Source: Nipponacmea schrenckii
Taxonomy: Eukaryota; Mollusca; Gastropoda; Lottiidae
Length of the DNA: 64,000 bases
Assembly: GCA_030562195.1 (NCBI GenBank)
Contig: JAUJPP010000007.1
Location: forward strand, 16,551,769-16,615,768
Direction of reading: 5' to 3'
Positions 38,127 to 49,285 of this stretch are shown here, one piece after another. The notes under the pieces are model-generated. The model searched no databases and was not told the origin of the DNA. It saw only the letters and a program-made list of their open reading frames with translations. The position numbers and the translations under genes are program-made. Each line of letters begins with the position of its first letter. The first letter of the stretch is position 1.

Positions 38127-38326
38127 GAGTACTGTTGTCTGGTTTTTGAATGAGTCTTCTAAATATTAATATATTGAATTAACCCGTTAATTTGTGCATA
38201 ACTTTATTTATTATTATTTTTTTTATCATTCCATTATCACTCTATTGTACATTATTTAATTTCAACTTTATTTATCTATGTTGTAATCTTCAAGATTGGA
38301 GGAAATAAAGAAGTATATAAGTATAT
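37221..38326 (+). mobile_element. 5'-truncated non-LTR retrotransposon (LINE)
   Basis: Starts abruptly within ORF2 at a satellite junction and runs through a stop at 38124-38126 and about 200 bp of 3' UTR. It ends in a short GTATATAA-type repeat before satellite resumes near 38327. Such simple 3' tails and 5' truncation are typical of LINE insertions by target-primed reverse transcription. No clear target duplication was found. Confidence 0.8.
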
Positions 38327-40693
38327 ATACTGGTGACTTATTACTAATGAATGGTAGAAGATTTCTATTACTTATTAAAATAAAACCACTCTGAATGCCT
38401 CCCTTACCTCCATCTCCCTACTAAAGAAGGAGAGGAACAGTCATCAATGGATAAGGACTCTATCTGATCTGATCCAGTCACAAAACCCGCTTCACGCTCA
38501 GAAGGAGAGGCTTTGTGTCATCCTCGTGGTTTACGATCCAGTCAAAGTTGACTGACGTCCAAGCGATACATACTTTAGAAATGATCCCTAACAGTATGAT
38601 CTTAACATTAACAGTTTTTGACAATGATAATGATATTTTTTATAAATAATATACACTGGTTATTTATTATTCCTGAAAATTAAGATTGAAAGTTATTTGT
38701 ATTTAAACTTGGGCTATTTCTAGCTTTATTTCATGAAAACAAATTAGGTTGAATTTAGCTTTTAAATTGTAAAATAATTTTAAAACACAAAATAAAGAAA
38801 AATATAATAATTTCAGTAAAAATAGCAGTAAATCTTCAAAACTTGAACATCTGTAGAAGGGAAGTAACTCAACCTGCCAATGTATCAAAATATATAGTAT
38901 TCGAGATGAAATGAATGGAGTTTTACGTCCTACTCTACTGCACCTTATGGGCTAATGAAGACGGTATTCGGGATTAAAACTCTACTGATCATTTGAAATG
39001 AAGCCCTGATAGACTGTATGAACAACTGGGTTTACAACAACTGAAGGGAAATCTCTTGATCTGAAACAGCACTCAAAGGATCCTTAATGTACACATCTCA
39101 TCAGTTTTTTTTTTCAGTAATTGTTCTACATTTTACCGGTTACTTATTACTAAAGAATGGGAGGAGATTTCTATATAATAATTTCAGTAAAAATAGCAGA
39201 GAATCTTTAAAACTTGAACATCTGAAGAAAGGGAAGTAACCCAACCTGTCAATGTATCAAGAGATATAGTATTCGTGGTTAAAAATATACTGATCAGTTG
39301 CAATCAAGCCCTGACTGTATGAACAACAAAATGATTACCACTGCTGATAAATCTCTTGATCTGATACAGAATCGTACATGACGTCTGGTTTTTAAATTGT
39401 ATTCATTCTTGTCAAAGGACCTTTAATATAACACTACTAATCATTTCAGTAATTGTTCTATATTATACTGGTGACTTATTACTAATGAACGGTAGAAGAT
39501 TTCTATTACTTATTAGATTAAAACCACTCTGAATGCCTCCCCTACCTCCATCTCCCTACTAAAGAAGGAGAGGAACGGTCATCAATGGTTAAGGACTCTA
39601 TCTTATCTGATCTGATCTGATCTGATCTGACCTGATCTAGTCACAAAACCCGCTTCACGCTCAGAAGGGGAGGCTTTGTATCATCTTCGTGGTTTACGAT
39701 CCAGTCAAAGTTGACTGACGTCCAAGCGATACATACTTTAGAAATGATCCCTAACAGTATGATCTTAACATTAACAGTATTTGACAATGATAATGATATT
39801 TTCTATAAACAATATTCACTGGTTATTTATTATTCCTGAAAATTAAGATTGAAAGTTATTTGTATTTAAACTGGGGCTATTTCTAGCATTATTTCATTAA
39901 AACAAATTAGGTTGAATGTAGTCTTTAAACTGTAAAATAATTCTAAAACAAAAAATGAAGAAAAATATAATAATTTCAGTAAAAATAGCAGAAAGTCTTC
40001 AAAACTTGAACATATGTAGAAGGGAAGTAACTCAACCAGTCAATGTATCAAAATATATAGTATTCGAGATTAAATGAAATGAAATGAATGGAGTTTTACG
40101 TCCTACTCTACTGCACCTAATGAAGACGGTATTCGGGATTAAAACTCTACTGATCATTTGAAATGAAGCCCTGATAGACTGTATGAACAACTGGGTTTAC
40201 AACAATAAAGGGGAAATTCTTGATCTGAAACAGCACTCAAAGGATCCTTAACGTACTTATTTCATCAGTTTTTTTTTCAGTAATTGTTCTACATTTTACC
40301 GGTGACTTATTACTAAAGAATGGGAGGAGATTTCTATATAATAATTTCAGAAAAATAGCAGAAATCTTTAAAACTTGAACATCTGAAGAAGGGAAGAAAC
40401 CCCAAACCCTGTCAATGTACCAAGAGATATGGTATTCGTGATTAAAAATATACTGATCAGTTGCAATCAAGCCCTGACTGTATGAACAACGGGGTTTTTC
40501 AACAAATGATACCACTGCTGATAAATCTCTTGATCTGAACAAAATCGTACATGACGTCGGGTTTTTTAAATTGTATTCATTCTTGTCAAAGGACCTTTAA
40601 TATAACACTACTAATCATTACAGTAATTGTTCTATATTAAAATGGTGACTTATACTAATGAACGGTAGAAGATTTCTTTTAAATTAAAACCAC

Positions 40694-40957
<264 letters not shown>

Positions 40958-42859
40958 GGCTAATGAAGACGGTATTCGGGATTAAAACTCTACTGATCAT
41001 TTGAAATGAAGCCCTGATAGACTGTATGAACAACTGGGTTTACAACAACTGAAGGGAAATCTCTTGATCTGAAACAGCACTCAAAGGATCCTTAACGTAC
41101 ACATCTCATCAGTTTTTTTTCAGTAATTGTTCTACATTTTAACGGTTACTTATTACTAAAGAATGGGAGGGGATTTCTATATAATAATTTCAGTAAAAAT
41201 AGCAGAGAATCTTTAAAACTTGAACATCTGAAGAAAGGGAAGTAACCCACCCTGTCAATGTATCAAGAGATATAGTATTCGTGATTAAAAATATACTGAT
41301 CAGTTGCAATCAAGCCCTAAATGTATGAACAACTGGGTTTTCAACAAATGATTACCACTGCTGATAAATCTCTTGATCTGAAACAGATTCGTACATGACG
41401 TCTGTTCTTAAATTGTATTCATTCTTGTCAAAGGACCTTTAACATAACACTACTAATCATTACAGTAATTGTTCTATATTATACTGGTGACTTATTACTA
41501 ATGAACGGTAGAAGATTTCTATTACTTATTAAAATAAAACCACTCTGAATGCCTCCCCTACCTCCATCTCCCTACCATAGAAGGAGAGGAACGGTCATCA
41601 ATGGTTAAGGACTCTATCTGATCTGATACAGTCACAAAACCCGCTTCACGCTCAGAAGGGGAGGCTTTGTATCATCCTCGTGGTTTACGATCCAGTCAAA
41701 GTTGACTGACGTCCAAGCGATACATACTTTAGAAATGATCCCTAACAGTATGATCTTAACATTAACAGTATTTGACAATGATAATGATATTTTCTATAAA
41801 CAATATTCACTGGTTATTTATTATTCCTGAAAATTAAGATTGAAAGTTATTTGTATTTAAACTGGGGCTATTTCTAGCATTATTTCATTAAAACAAATTA
41901 GGTTGAATGTAGTCTTTAAACTGTAAAATAATTCTAAAACACAAAATGAAGAAAAATATAATAATTTCAGTAAACATAGCAGAAAGTCTTCAAAACTTGA
42001 ACATATGTAGAAGGGAAGTAACTCAACCAGTCAATGTATCAAAATATATAGTATTCGAGATTAAATGAAATGAAATGAATGGAGTTTTACGTCCTACTCT
42101 ACTGCACCTAATGAAGACGGTATTCGGGATTAAAACTCTACTGATCATTTGAAATGAAGCCCTGATAGACTGTATGAACAACTGGGTTTACAACAAATGA
42201 AGGGAAATATCTTGATCTGAAACAGCACTCAAAGGATCCTTAACGTACTTATTTCATCAGTTTTCTTTACAGTAATTGTTCTACATTTTACCGGTGACTT
42301 ATTACTAAAGAATGGGAGGAGATTTCTATATAATAATTTCAGTAAAAATAGCAGAAAATCTTTAAAACTTGAACATCTGAAGAAAGGGAAGTAACCCAAC
42401 CTGTCAATGTATCAAGAGATATAGTATTCGTGATTAAAAATATACTGATCAGTTGCAATCAAGCCCTGACTGTATGAACAACTGGGTTTTCAACAAATGA
42501 TTACCACTGCTGATAAATCTCTTGATCTGAAACAGATTCGTACATGACGTCTGTTCTTAAATTGTATTCATTCTTGTCAAAGGACCTTTAATATAACACT
42601 ACTAATCATTACAGTAATTGTTCTATATTATACTGGTGACTTATTACTAATGAACGGTAGAAGATTTCTATTACTTATTAGAATAAATCCACTCTGAATG
42701 CTTCCCCTACTAAAGAAGGAGAAGAACAGTCATCAATGGTTAAGGACTCCATTAGATCTGATCAAGTCACAAAACCCGCTTCACGCTCAGAAGGGGAGGC
42801 TTTGTATCATCCTCGTGGTTTACGATCCAGTCAAAGTTGACTGACGTCCAAGCGATACA

Positions 42860-42871
42860 TACTTTAGAAAT
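42860..42871. repeat. Left target-site duplication of the Penelope-like array
   Basis: TACTTTAGAAAT here equals 50808-50819. Up to about two bases at each border may be shared by chance with the element. Uninterrupted satellite copies read CATACTTTAGAAATGATCC at this point. Confidence 0.85.
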
Positions 42872-43411
42872 AAAGTCTTTAAATGGCATTTAGCAATTGT
42901 GAGTACGATATATATGCACAGCTTTATGGAACAACAATCACTGGTTAAAGTTTATGCTACGTTTCGGCGTGTTTCCCCCGCCGTCCTCAGGCACAGAATG
43001 ACAAGACATGATAGGCAACGATATATATACAATTGTACTTATTATTAAAATAACACAAGAGATAAAATATTTTATTATTGCAACTACATTAATGTTAAAA
43101 GGTAAGATAAAAAGGAAAATTCTTAAAATAACACACAATTCTGATTCAATTAAGAGGGGTTATAATTAAAATAACACAAGAGATAAAATGTTTTATTATT
43201 GCAAATACATTTATGTTTAAAGGTATGATAAAAAGGAAACTGATACTTAAAATAACATACAATTCTGATTCAATTAAGGGGGTTAATTGAAGATTAAGTA
43301 AATAATTGTTTTATTAATAGTGAATAATATAATATAAAACTAAGTAGTGATTGGGAAGTGAAGTGCTTTATTTACCAAATATGAATAAATTTATGCAAAT
43401 TAATAATTCAG
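42872..43411 (-). repeat. Penelope pLTR, 3'-side copy
   Basis: Non-coding repeat between ORF copies. It contains a tandem duplication of about 121 bp (43044-43164 and 43165-43284) and a hammerhead-like motif. It ends in the first bases of the next ORF copy. Confidence 0.85.
42960..42991 (-). ncRNA. Hammerhead-ribozyme-like motif in the pLTR
   Basis: On the minus strand CTGAGGA is followed by C, then GGCG, a loop, CGCC and GAAAC. That is the conserved hammerhead core (CUGANGA, stem II, GAAA). One C after CTGAGGA is unpaired if the G of GAAAC is kept in the core, so the fit is one base off canonical. A GTT about 30 bases upstream could be the cleavage triplet with a very short stem III. Stem I is weak. 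Hammerheads are known in Penelope-like pLTRs. Confidence 0.55.
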
Positions 43412-45826
43412 TCAGATAAGTTTGTCATATGCATGTGAAATTCTGACACCTTCATCTCTGTTTAGGTCTGGCTGGTATCTTCTGATGTTGATGGCTTCAT
43501 GAAGTCTCCTGGTTTTATCAATATGCTTATTTAATGTCAGTATGTTGGTATTTTCAAAGTTTACTTTATGTCCTGTTTTTCTCCCCATAGCAAGATGTTC
43601 AGCTACAGCTGATGTTCCTTCATTGCCAGGTTTGTCTTGGTGGTCTTTTAGACGAACATCAAGGGGTCTTTTGGTTTCCCCAATGTAAGAGCTTCCACAG
43701 GAACATTCAACTCGGTAAACGCATCCCTTAGGCTTTTGGTTGTTGGAGGGATTCAATTTTCCATTGGCTTTGAGTAAGTCTTTAAGTGTTGTATTACCCG
43801 AAAACACTGTTTCAATACCAACCGACTTCTTTAGGATCTTCTTAATTTGGTATGATGCCTTTCCAATGAATGGTATAACTATGCGGTTTGGGGGTCTGTT
43901 TGTGTCAGATTGTTGGTTGGTGGGTTTTGCCATCAGTGTTGATCGAATGGCTTCATGAACAAAAGTAGAAGGATAGTTGTTGTGCATACAAAATACATTC
44001 TTGATGTGTTGTAGCTCTTGTTGAAAGTATTCTGGATCACAAATCCTTTTTGCTCTTCTGACCAGTGTTGTGATGGCTGCCCTTTTGACATGTTGAGGTG
44101 TGTTAGACTGGAAGTTTACATACTGATCTGTATGTGTAGGTTTCCTATAAACACACGTCTTCAGCTGACCTCCTATCCGCATAATTCTCACATCCAAAAA
44201 GGGTATTGAGTCATTTTCTTCTTTTTCCATAGTAAATTTTATCCTTCGATGCTGAGCATTTAGGTGTTGAAGTAGAGCAGTTGGCTCATCATTTTCTCCA
44301 AGCATAACAAAGGTGTCATCAACTTTCCGGAACCAGCAGATTGGCGAGATTGGTGATGTTTCCATGGTCTTTTCTTCAAAGGCTGTCATGTAGATTTCAG
44401 TGATCAACGGTGACAAGGGGCTTCCCATTGGTAGACCGTGGATTTGTTCGTAAATCTCATCTCCCCAAGTGAAGTAGGTAGATGACATACACATCTGAAT
44501 TAGGTCGACAATGCTGTCTGTAGTTAGTGTGGTATCTAATGGGGTATCTAATTCTGATATCTTTTCTCTGATGATACTCAACACATCCTTACATGGAACA
44601 TTGGTGAATAGGTCGACGACATCATATGAGTACATCTTCCCGATGTTCTGCAGTTCCTTCAATTTGGTAACAAATTCATCTGAGTCTTTGATGAAGGAGT
44701 TAGAGGTTTTCCCTAGTGGTGCCAAGATTCTGCTAAGGTGTTGGGCGATGTTGTAGAATACAGAATCCCGAGAGCATATGAGTAGCCGAGCCTTGATAGG
44801 GTTTTTGTGAATCTTAATTGTTGCTCTGGCATATGGTGGACGTGGGTGGCGGCTTGATCTCAGTTTGAACTTGAGTTGATTGGTTATTTGGTTACTGGAT
44901 TCAAGTTCATTTAGCTTTTTGTCCAACCTGTCTTTGTATATGTTCGTAGGATTTTTCCGTAGTCTTCTGTAGGTTTTCGCATCACTGAGCAGTTCTGTAA
45001 CAGTTTCTTGGTATTCTTTCTTATCCATGATGACTGTGGCTTTCCCCTTATCTGCTGGTAAAATGGCGATCTTATCGTCTTGTTTAAGGTCTCTGAGTGC
45101 ATCTCTCTCGACTTTGGTTAGGTTATGTGGTTGTTTCTTGTTTTTGGCGAGGATTTCTGTCACTTGGTGCCTTAAGTAGTTGATATGGCCGCCTGGTGCT
45201 AGTTGGTGTAAGCCACGTTCTATGTTGACGATGAAGTCATCATGGTTGCTGAGTTTTGTAACTGGGGAAAACTTTAGTCCTCGGGAGAGTAGGTTTATCT
45301 GATCTTCTGTTAGATTTTTCTGGCTTAGGTTTATGACAGTTTTGGTGAGGAATTCATTCTTTTGGTGGTGGTCTGGTTTTGATGAGTTTTCTAAATAAGT
45401 TTTTTGTCTTCTTAGATTGTCAAATTTGGTTTGGTGTGAGGTTTTGATTTTTTTGCCAAGAAGGTCATTGGTCTTCTCTTGCTTGGTTCTCAGGTCTTGA
45501 AAATCAGAGGTGGAGAGGATAGTTTTTAATTCTTGGTATTGCTGTTCAAATTTGATGGAGAGGCGTTGTTTTTGGTTTCGGTGGTGCTGGATTCTTTCCT
45601 TTACCAGAGCATGGCTTGTCCTTTCTAGAATCTTTTTAGCTGCTGATGAATTGACAGACGAGCGAAGGGTCAACCCCTTAGGAATAAGCTTATTGTCCCT
45701 ACATCTTAATAAAAACGTTAAATTGTTACATTTTTGAACTCGTTTGCCTTCAGTCTTCTCAAGCTTGTTTATGAGTTTATTTGCCACATCTCCATATTGA
45801 TGACGAATAAAGTCTTTAAATGGCAT
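43412..45826 (-). CDS. Penelope-like reverse transcriptase / GIY-YIG endonuclease, copy A
   Basis: An intact 804-aa ORF. The N-terminal region is basic and partly coiled-coil, then comes 'LPADKGKATVI', a conserved block before the palm. The RT palm has motif A 'YSYDVVDLFTNVP' (Asp402), motif B 'GLPMGSPLSP' (Met467) and motif C with VDD (Asp503, Asp504). The sequence 'CVYRKPTHTDQYVNF' follows in the thumb region. A GIY-YIG endonuclease closes the protein: VY at 703-704, YIG at 714-716, a downstream Arg/His 'RPLDVRLKDHQ' and a Glu in 'LHEAINIRR'. Such proteins reverse-transcribe the element and nick the target. The ORF is open and differs from copy B at only two residues (Lys32, and Phe in 'IPFIGK'), so it is recent and possibly active. 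Confidence 0.95.
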   Translation of the reverse strand: MPFKDFIRHQYGDVANKLINKLEKTEGKRVQKCNNLTFLLRCRDNKLIPKGLTLRSSVNSSAAKKILERTSHALVKERIQHHRNQKQRLSIKFEQQYQELKTILSTSDFQDLRTKQEKTNDLLGKKIKTSHQTKFDNLRRQKTYLENSSKPDHHQKNEFLTKTVINLSQKNLTEDQINLLSRGLKFSPVTKLSNHDDFIVNIERGLHQLAPGGHINYLRHQVTEILAKNKKQPHNLTKVERDALRDLKQDDKIAILPADKGKATVIMDKKEYQETVTELLSDAKTYRRLRKNPTNIYKDRLDKKLNELESSNQITNQLKFKLRSSRHPRPPYARATIKIHKNPIKARLLICSRDSVFYNIAQHLSRILAPLGKTSNSFIKDSDEFVTKLKELQNIGKMYSYDVVDLFTNVPCKDVLSIIREKISELDTPLDTTLTTDSIVDLIQMCMSSTYFTWGDEIYEQIHGLPMGSPLSPLITEIYMTAFEEKTMETSPISPICWFRKVDDTFVMLGENDEPTALLQHLNAQHRRIKFTMEKEENDSIPFLDVRIMRIGGQLKTCVYRKPTHTDQYVNFQSNTPQHVKRAAITTLVRRAKRICDPEYFQQELQHIKNVFCMHNNYPSTFVHEAIRSTLMAKPTNQQSDTNRPPNRIVIPFIGKASYQIKKILKKSVGIETVFSGNTTLKDLLKANGKLNPSNNQKPKGCVYRVECSCGSSYIGETKRPLDVRLKDHQDKPGNEGTSAVAEHLAMGRKTGHKVNFENTNILTLNKHIDKTRRLHEAINIRRYQPDLNRDEGVRISHAYDKLI

Positions 45827-46348
45827 TTAGCAATTGTGAGTACGATATATATGCACAGCTTTATGGAACAACAATCACTGGTTAAAGTTTATGCTACGTT
45901 TCGGCGTGTTTCCCCCGCCGTCCTCAGGCACAGAATGACAAGACATGATAGGCAACGATATATATACAATTGTACTTATTATTAAAATAACACAAGAGAT
46001 AAAATATTTTATTATTGCAACTACATTAATGTTAAAAGGTAAGATAAAAAGGAAAATTCTTAAAATAACACACAATTCTGATTCAATTAAGAGGGGTTAT
46101 AATTAAAATAACACAAGAGATAAAATGTTTTATTATTGCAAATACATTTATGTTTAAAGGTATGATAAAAAGGAAACTGATACTTAAAATAACATACAAT
46201 TCTGATTCAATTAAGGGGGTTAATTGAAGATTAAGTAAATAATTGTTTTATTAATAGTGAATAATATAATATAAAACTAAGTAGTGATTGGGAAGTGAAG
46301 TGCTTTATTTACCAAATATGAATAAATTTATGCAAATTAATAATTCAG
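45827..46348 (-). repeat. Penelope pLTR between copies A and B
   Basis: 522 bp, nearly identical to the other pLTRs, with the same 121-bp internal duplication. It should hold the promoter of copy A and the 3' end of copy B, as in other Penelope-like elements. Confidence 0.88.
45897..45928 (-). ncRNA. Hammerhead-ribozyme-like motif in the pLTR
   Basis: Same sequence as the motif 2937 bp to the left, about 70 bp upstream of the start codon of copy A. The same one-base departure from the canonical core applies. Confidence 0.55.
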
Positions 46349-48763
46349 TCAGATAAGTTTGTCATATGCATGTGAAATTCTGACACCTTCATCTCTGTTT
46401 AGGTCTGGCTGGTATCTTCTGATGTTGATGGCTTCATGAAGTCTCCTGGTTTTATCAATATGCTTATTTAATGTCAGTATGTTGGTATTTTCAAAGTTTA
46501 CTTTATGTCCTGTTTTTCTCCCCATAGCAAGATGTTCAGCTACAGCTGATGTTCCTTCATTGCCAGGTTTGTCTTGGTGGTCTTTTAGACGAACATCAAG
46601 GGGTCTTTTGGTTTCCCCAATGTAAGAGCTTCCACAGGAACATTCAACTCGGTAAACGCATCCCTTAGGCTTTTGGTTGTTGGAGGGATTCAATTTTCCA
46701 TTGGCTTTGAGTAAGTCTTTAAGTGTTGTATTACCCGAAAACACTGTTTCAATACCAACCGACTTCTTTAGGATCTTCTTAATTTGGTATGATGCCTTTC
46801 CAATGCATGGTATAACTATGCGGTTTGGGGGTCTGTTTGTGTCAGATTGTTGGTTGGTGGGTTTTGCCATCAGTGTTGATCGAATGGCTTCATGAACAAA
46901 AGTAGAAGGATAGTTGTTGTGCATACAAAATACATTCTTGATGTGTTGTAGCTCTTGTTGAAAGTATTCTGGATCACAAATCCTTTTTGCTCTTCTGACC
47001 AGTGTTGTGATGGCTGCCCTTTTGACATGTTGAGGTGTGTTAGACTGGAAGTTTACATACTGATCTGTATGTGTAGGTTTCCTATAAACACACGTCTTCA
47101 GCTGACCTCCTATCCGCATAATTCTCACATCCAAAAAGGGTATTGAGTCATTTTCTTCTTTTTCCATAGTAAATTTTATCCTTCGATGCTGAGCATTTAG
47201 GTGTTGAAGTAGAGCAGTTGGCTCATCATTTTCTCCAAGCATAACAAAGGTGTCATCAACTTTCCGGAACCAGCAGATTGGCGAGATTGGTGATGTTTCC
47301 ATGGTCTTTTCTTCAAAGGCTGTCATGTAGATTTCAGTGATCAACGGTGACAAGGGGCTTCCCATTGGTAGACCGTGGATTTGTTCGTAAATCTCATCTC
47401 CCCAAGTGAAGTAGGTAGATGACATACACATCTGAATTAGGTCGACAATGCTGTCTGTAGTTAGTGTGGTATCTAATGGGGTATCTAATTCTGATATCTT
47501 TTCTCTGATGATACTCAACACATCCTTACATGGAACATTGGTGAATAGGTCGACGACATCATATGAGTACATCTTCCCGATGTTCTGCAGTTCCTTCAAT
47601 TTGGTAACAAATTCATCTGAGTCTTTGATGAAGGAGTTAGAGGTTTTCCCTAGTGGTGCCAAGATTCTGCTAAGGTGTTGGGCGATGTTGTAGAATACAG
47701 AATCCCGAGAGCATATGAGTAGCCGAGCCTTGATAGGGTTTTTGTGAATCTTAATTGTTGCTCTGGCATATGGTGGACGTGGGTGGCGGCTTGATCTCAG
47801 TTTGAACTTGAGTTGATTGGTTATTTGGTTACTGGATTCAAGTTCATTTAGCTTTTTGTCCAACCTGTCTTTGTATATGTTCGTAGGATTTTTCCGTAGT
47901 CTTCTGTAGGTTTTCGCATCACTGAGCAGTTCTGTAACAGTTTCTTGGTATTCTTTCTTATCCATGATGACTGTGGCTTTCCCCTTATCTGCTGGTAAAA
48001 TGGCGATCTTATCGTCTTGTTTAAGGTCTCTGAGTGCATCTCTCTCGACTTTGGTTAGGTTATGTGGTTGTTTCTTGTTTTTGGCGAGGATTTCTGTCAC
48101 TTGGTGCCTTAAGTAGTTGATATGGCCGCCTGGTGCTAGTTGGTGTAAGCCACGTTCTATGTTGACGATGAAGTCATCATGGTTGCTGAGTTTTGTAACT
48201 GGGGAAAACTTTAGTCCTCGGGAGAGTAGGTTTATCTGATCTTCTGTTAGATTTTTCTGGCTTAGGTTTATGACAGTTTTGGTGAGGAATTCATTCTTTT
48301 GGTGGTGGTCTGGTTTTGATGAGTTTTCTAAATAAGTTTTTTGTCTTCTTAGATTGTCAAATTTGGTTTGGTGTGAGGTTTTGATTTTTTTGCCAAGAAG
48401 GTCATTGGTCTTCTCTTGCTTGGTTCTCAGGTCTTGAAAATCAGAGGTGGAGAGGATAGTTTTTAATTCTTGGTATTGCTGTTCAAATTTGATGGAGAGG
48501 CGTTGTTTTTGGTTTCGGTGGTGCTGGATTCTTTCCTTTACCAGAGCATGGCTTGTCCTTTCTAGAATCTTTTTAGCTGCTGATGAATTGACAGACGAGC
48601 GAAGGGTCAACCCCTTAGGAATAAGCTTATTGTCCCTACATCTTAATAAAAACGTTAAATTGTTACATGTTTGAACTCGTTTGCCTTCAGTCTTCTCAAG
48701 CTTGTTTATGAGTTTATTTGCCACATCTCCATATTGATGACGAATAAAGTCTTTAAATGGCAT
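46349..48763 (-). CDS. Penelope-like reverse transcriptase / GIY-YIG endonuclease, copy B
   Basis: A second intact 804-aa ORF with every RT and GIY-YIG motif of copy A at the same residue numbers. It has Thr at position 32 and Cys in 'IPCIGK', where copies A and C have Phe. Its start lies one period upstream of copy A in the same direction, so a read-through transcript could contain both ORFs. Equal spacing and near-identity point to template duplication during retrotransposition, or a very recent unequal exchange. Confidence 0.95.
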   Translation of the reverse strand: MPFKDFIRHQYGDVANKLINKLEKTEGKRVQTCNNLTFLLRCRDNKLIPKGLTLRSSVNSSAAKKILERTSHALVKERIQHHRNQKQRLSIKFEQQYQELKTILSTSDFQDLRTKQEKTNDLLGKKIKTSHQTKFDNLRRQKTYLENSSKPDHHQKNEFLTKTVINLSQKNLTEDQINLLSRGLKFSPVTKLSNHDDFIVNIERGLHQLAPGGHINYLRHQVTEILAKNKKQPHNLTKVERDALRDLKQDDKIAILPADKGKATVIMDKKEYQETVTELLSDAKTYRRLRKNPTNIYKDRLDKKLNELESSNQITNQLKFKLRSSRHPRPPYARATIKIHKNPIKARLLICSRDSVFYNIAQHLSRILAPLGKTSNSFIKDSDEFVTKLKELQNIGKMYSYDVVDLFTNVPCKDVLSIIREKISELDTPLDTTLTTDSIVDLIQMCMSSTYFTWGDEIYEQIHGLPMGSPLSPLITEIYMTAFEEKTMETSPISPICWFRKVDDTFVMLGENDEPTALLQHLNAQHRRIKFTMEKEENDSIPFLDVRIMRIGGQLKTCVYRKPTHTDQYVNFQSNTPQHVKRAAITTLVRRAKRICDPEYFQQELQHIKNVFCMHNNYPSTFVHEAIRSTLMAKPTNQQSDTNRPPNRIVIPCIGKASYQIKKILKKSVGIETVFSGNTTLKDLLKANGKLNPSNNQKPKGCVYRVECSCGSSYIGETKRPLDVRLKDHQDKPGNEGTSAVAEHLAMGRKTGHKVNFENTNILTLNKHIDKTRRLHEAINIRRYQPDLNRDEGVRISHAYDKLI

Positions 48764-49285
48764 TTAGCAATTGTGAGTACGATATATATGCACAGCTTTA
48801 TGGAACAACAATCACTGGTTAAAGTTTATGCTACGTTTCGGCGTGTTTCCCCCGCCGTCCTCAGGCACAGAATGACAAGACATGATAGGCAACGATATAT
48901 ATACAATTGTACTTATTATTAAAATAACACAAGAGATAAAATATTTTATTATTGCAACTACATTAATGTTAAAAGGTAAGATAAAAAGGAAAATTCTTAA
49001 AATAACACACAATTCTGATTCAATTAAGAGGGGTTATAATTAAAATAACACAAGAGATAAAATGTTTTATTATTGCAAATACATTTATGTTTAAAGGTAT
49101 GATAAAAAGGAAACTGATACTTAAAATAACATACAATTCTGATTCAATTAAGGGGGTTAATTGAAGATTAAGTAAATAATTGTTTTATTAATAGTGAATA
49201 ATATAATATAAAACTAAGTAGTGATTGGGAAGTGAAGTGCTTTATTTACCAAATATGAATAAATTTATGCAAATTAATAATTCAG
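48764..49285 (-). repeat. Penelope pLTR between copies B and C
   Basis: 522-bp copy in the same orientation as the other two, with no notable difference by eye. Confidence 0.88.
48834..48865 (-). ncRNA. Hammerhead-ribozyme-like motif in the pLTR
   Basis: Third direct copy of the CTGAGGA, GC-rich stem, GAAAC motif, upstream of copy B. Confidence 0.55.

Noticed and set aside
42938..43138. 66-codon frame in the pLTR ('VPEDGGGNTPKRSINFNQ'), repeated in every copy
   Set aside because: It reads through the hammerhead-like motif and repeats only because the pLTR repeats. No start context or domain.
43740..45985. Plus-strand frames opposite the Penelope ORFs
   Set aside because: Antisense shadows of a long conserved coding sequence.
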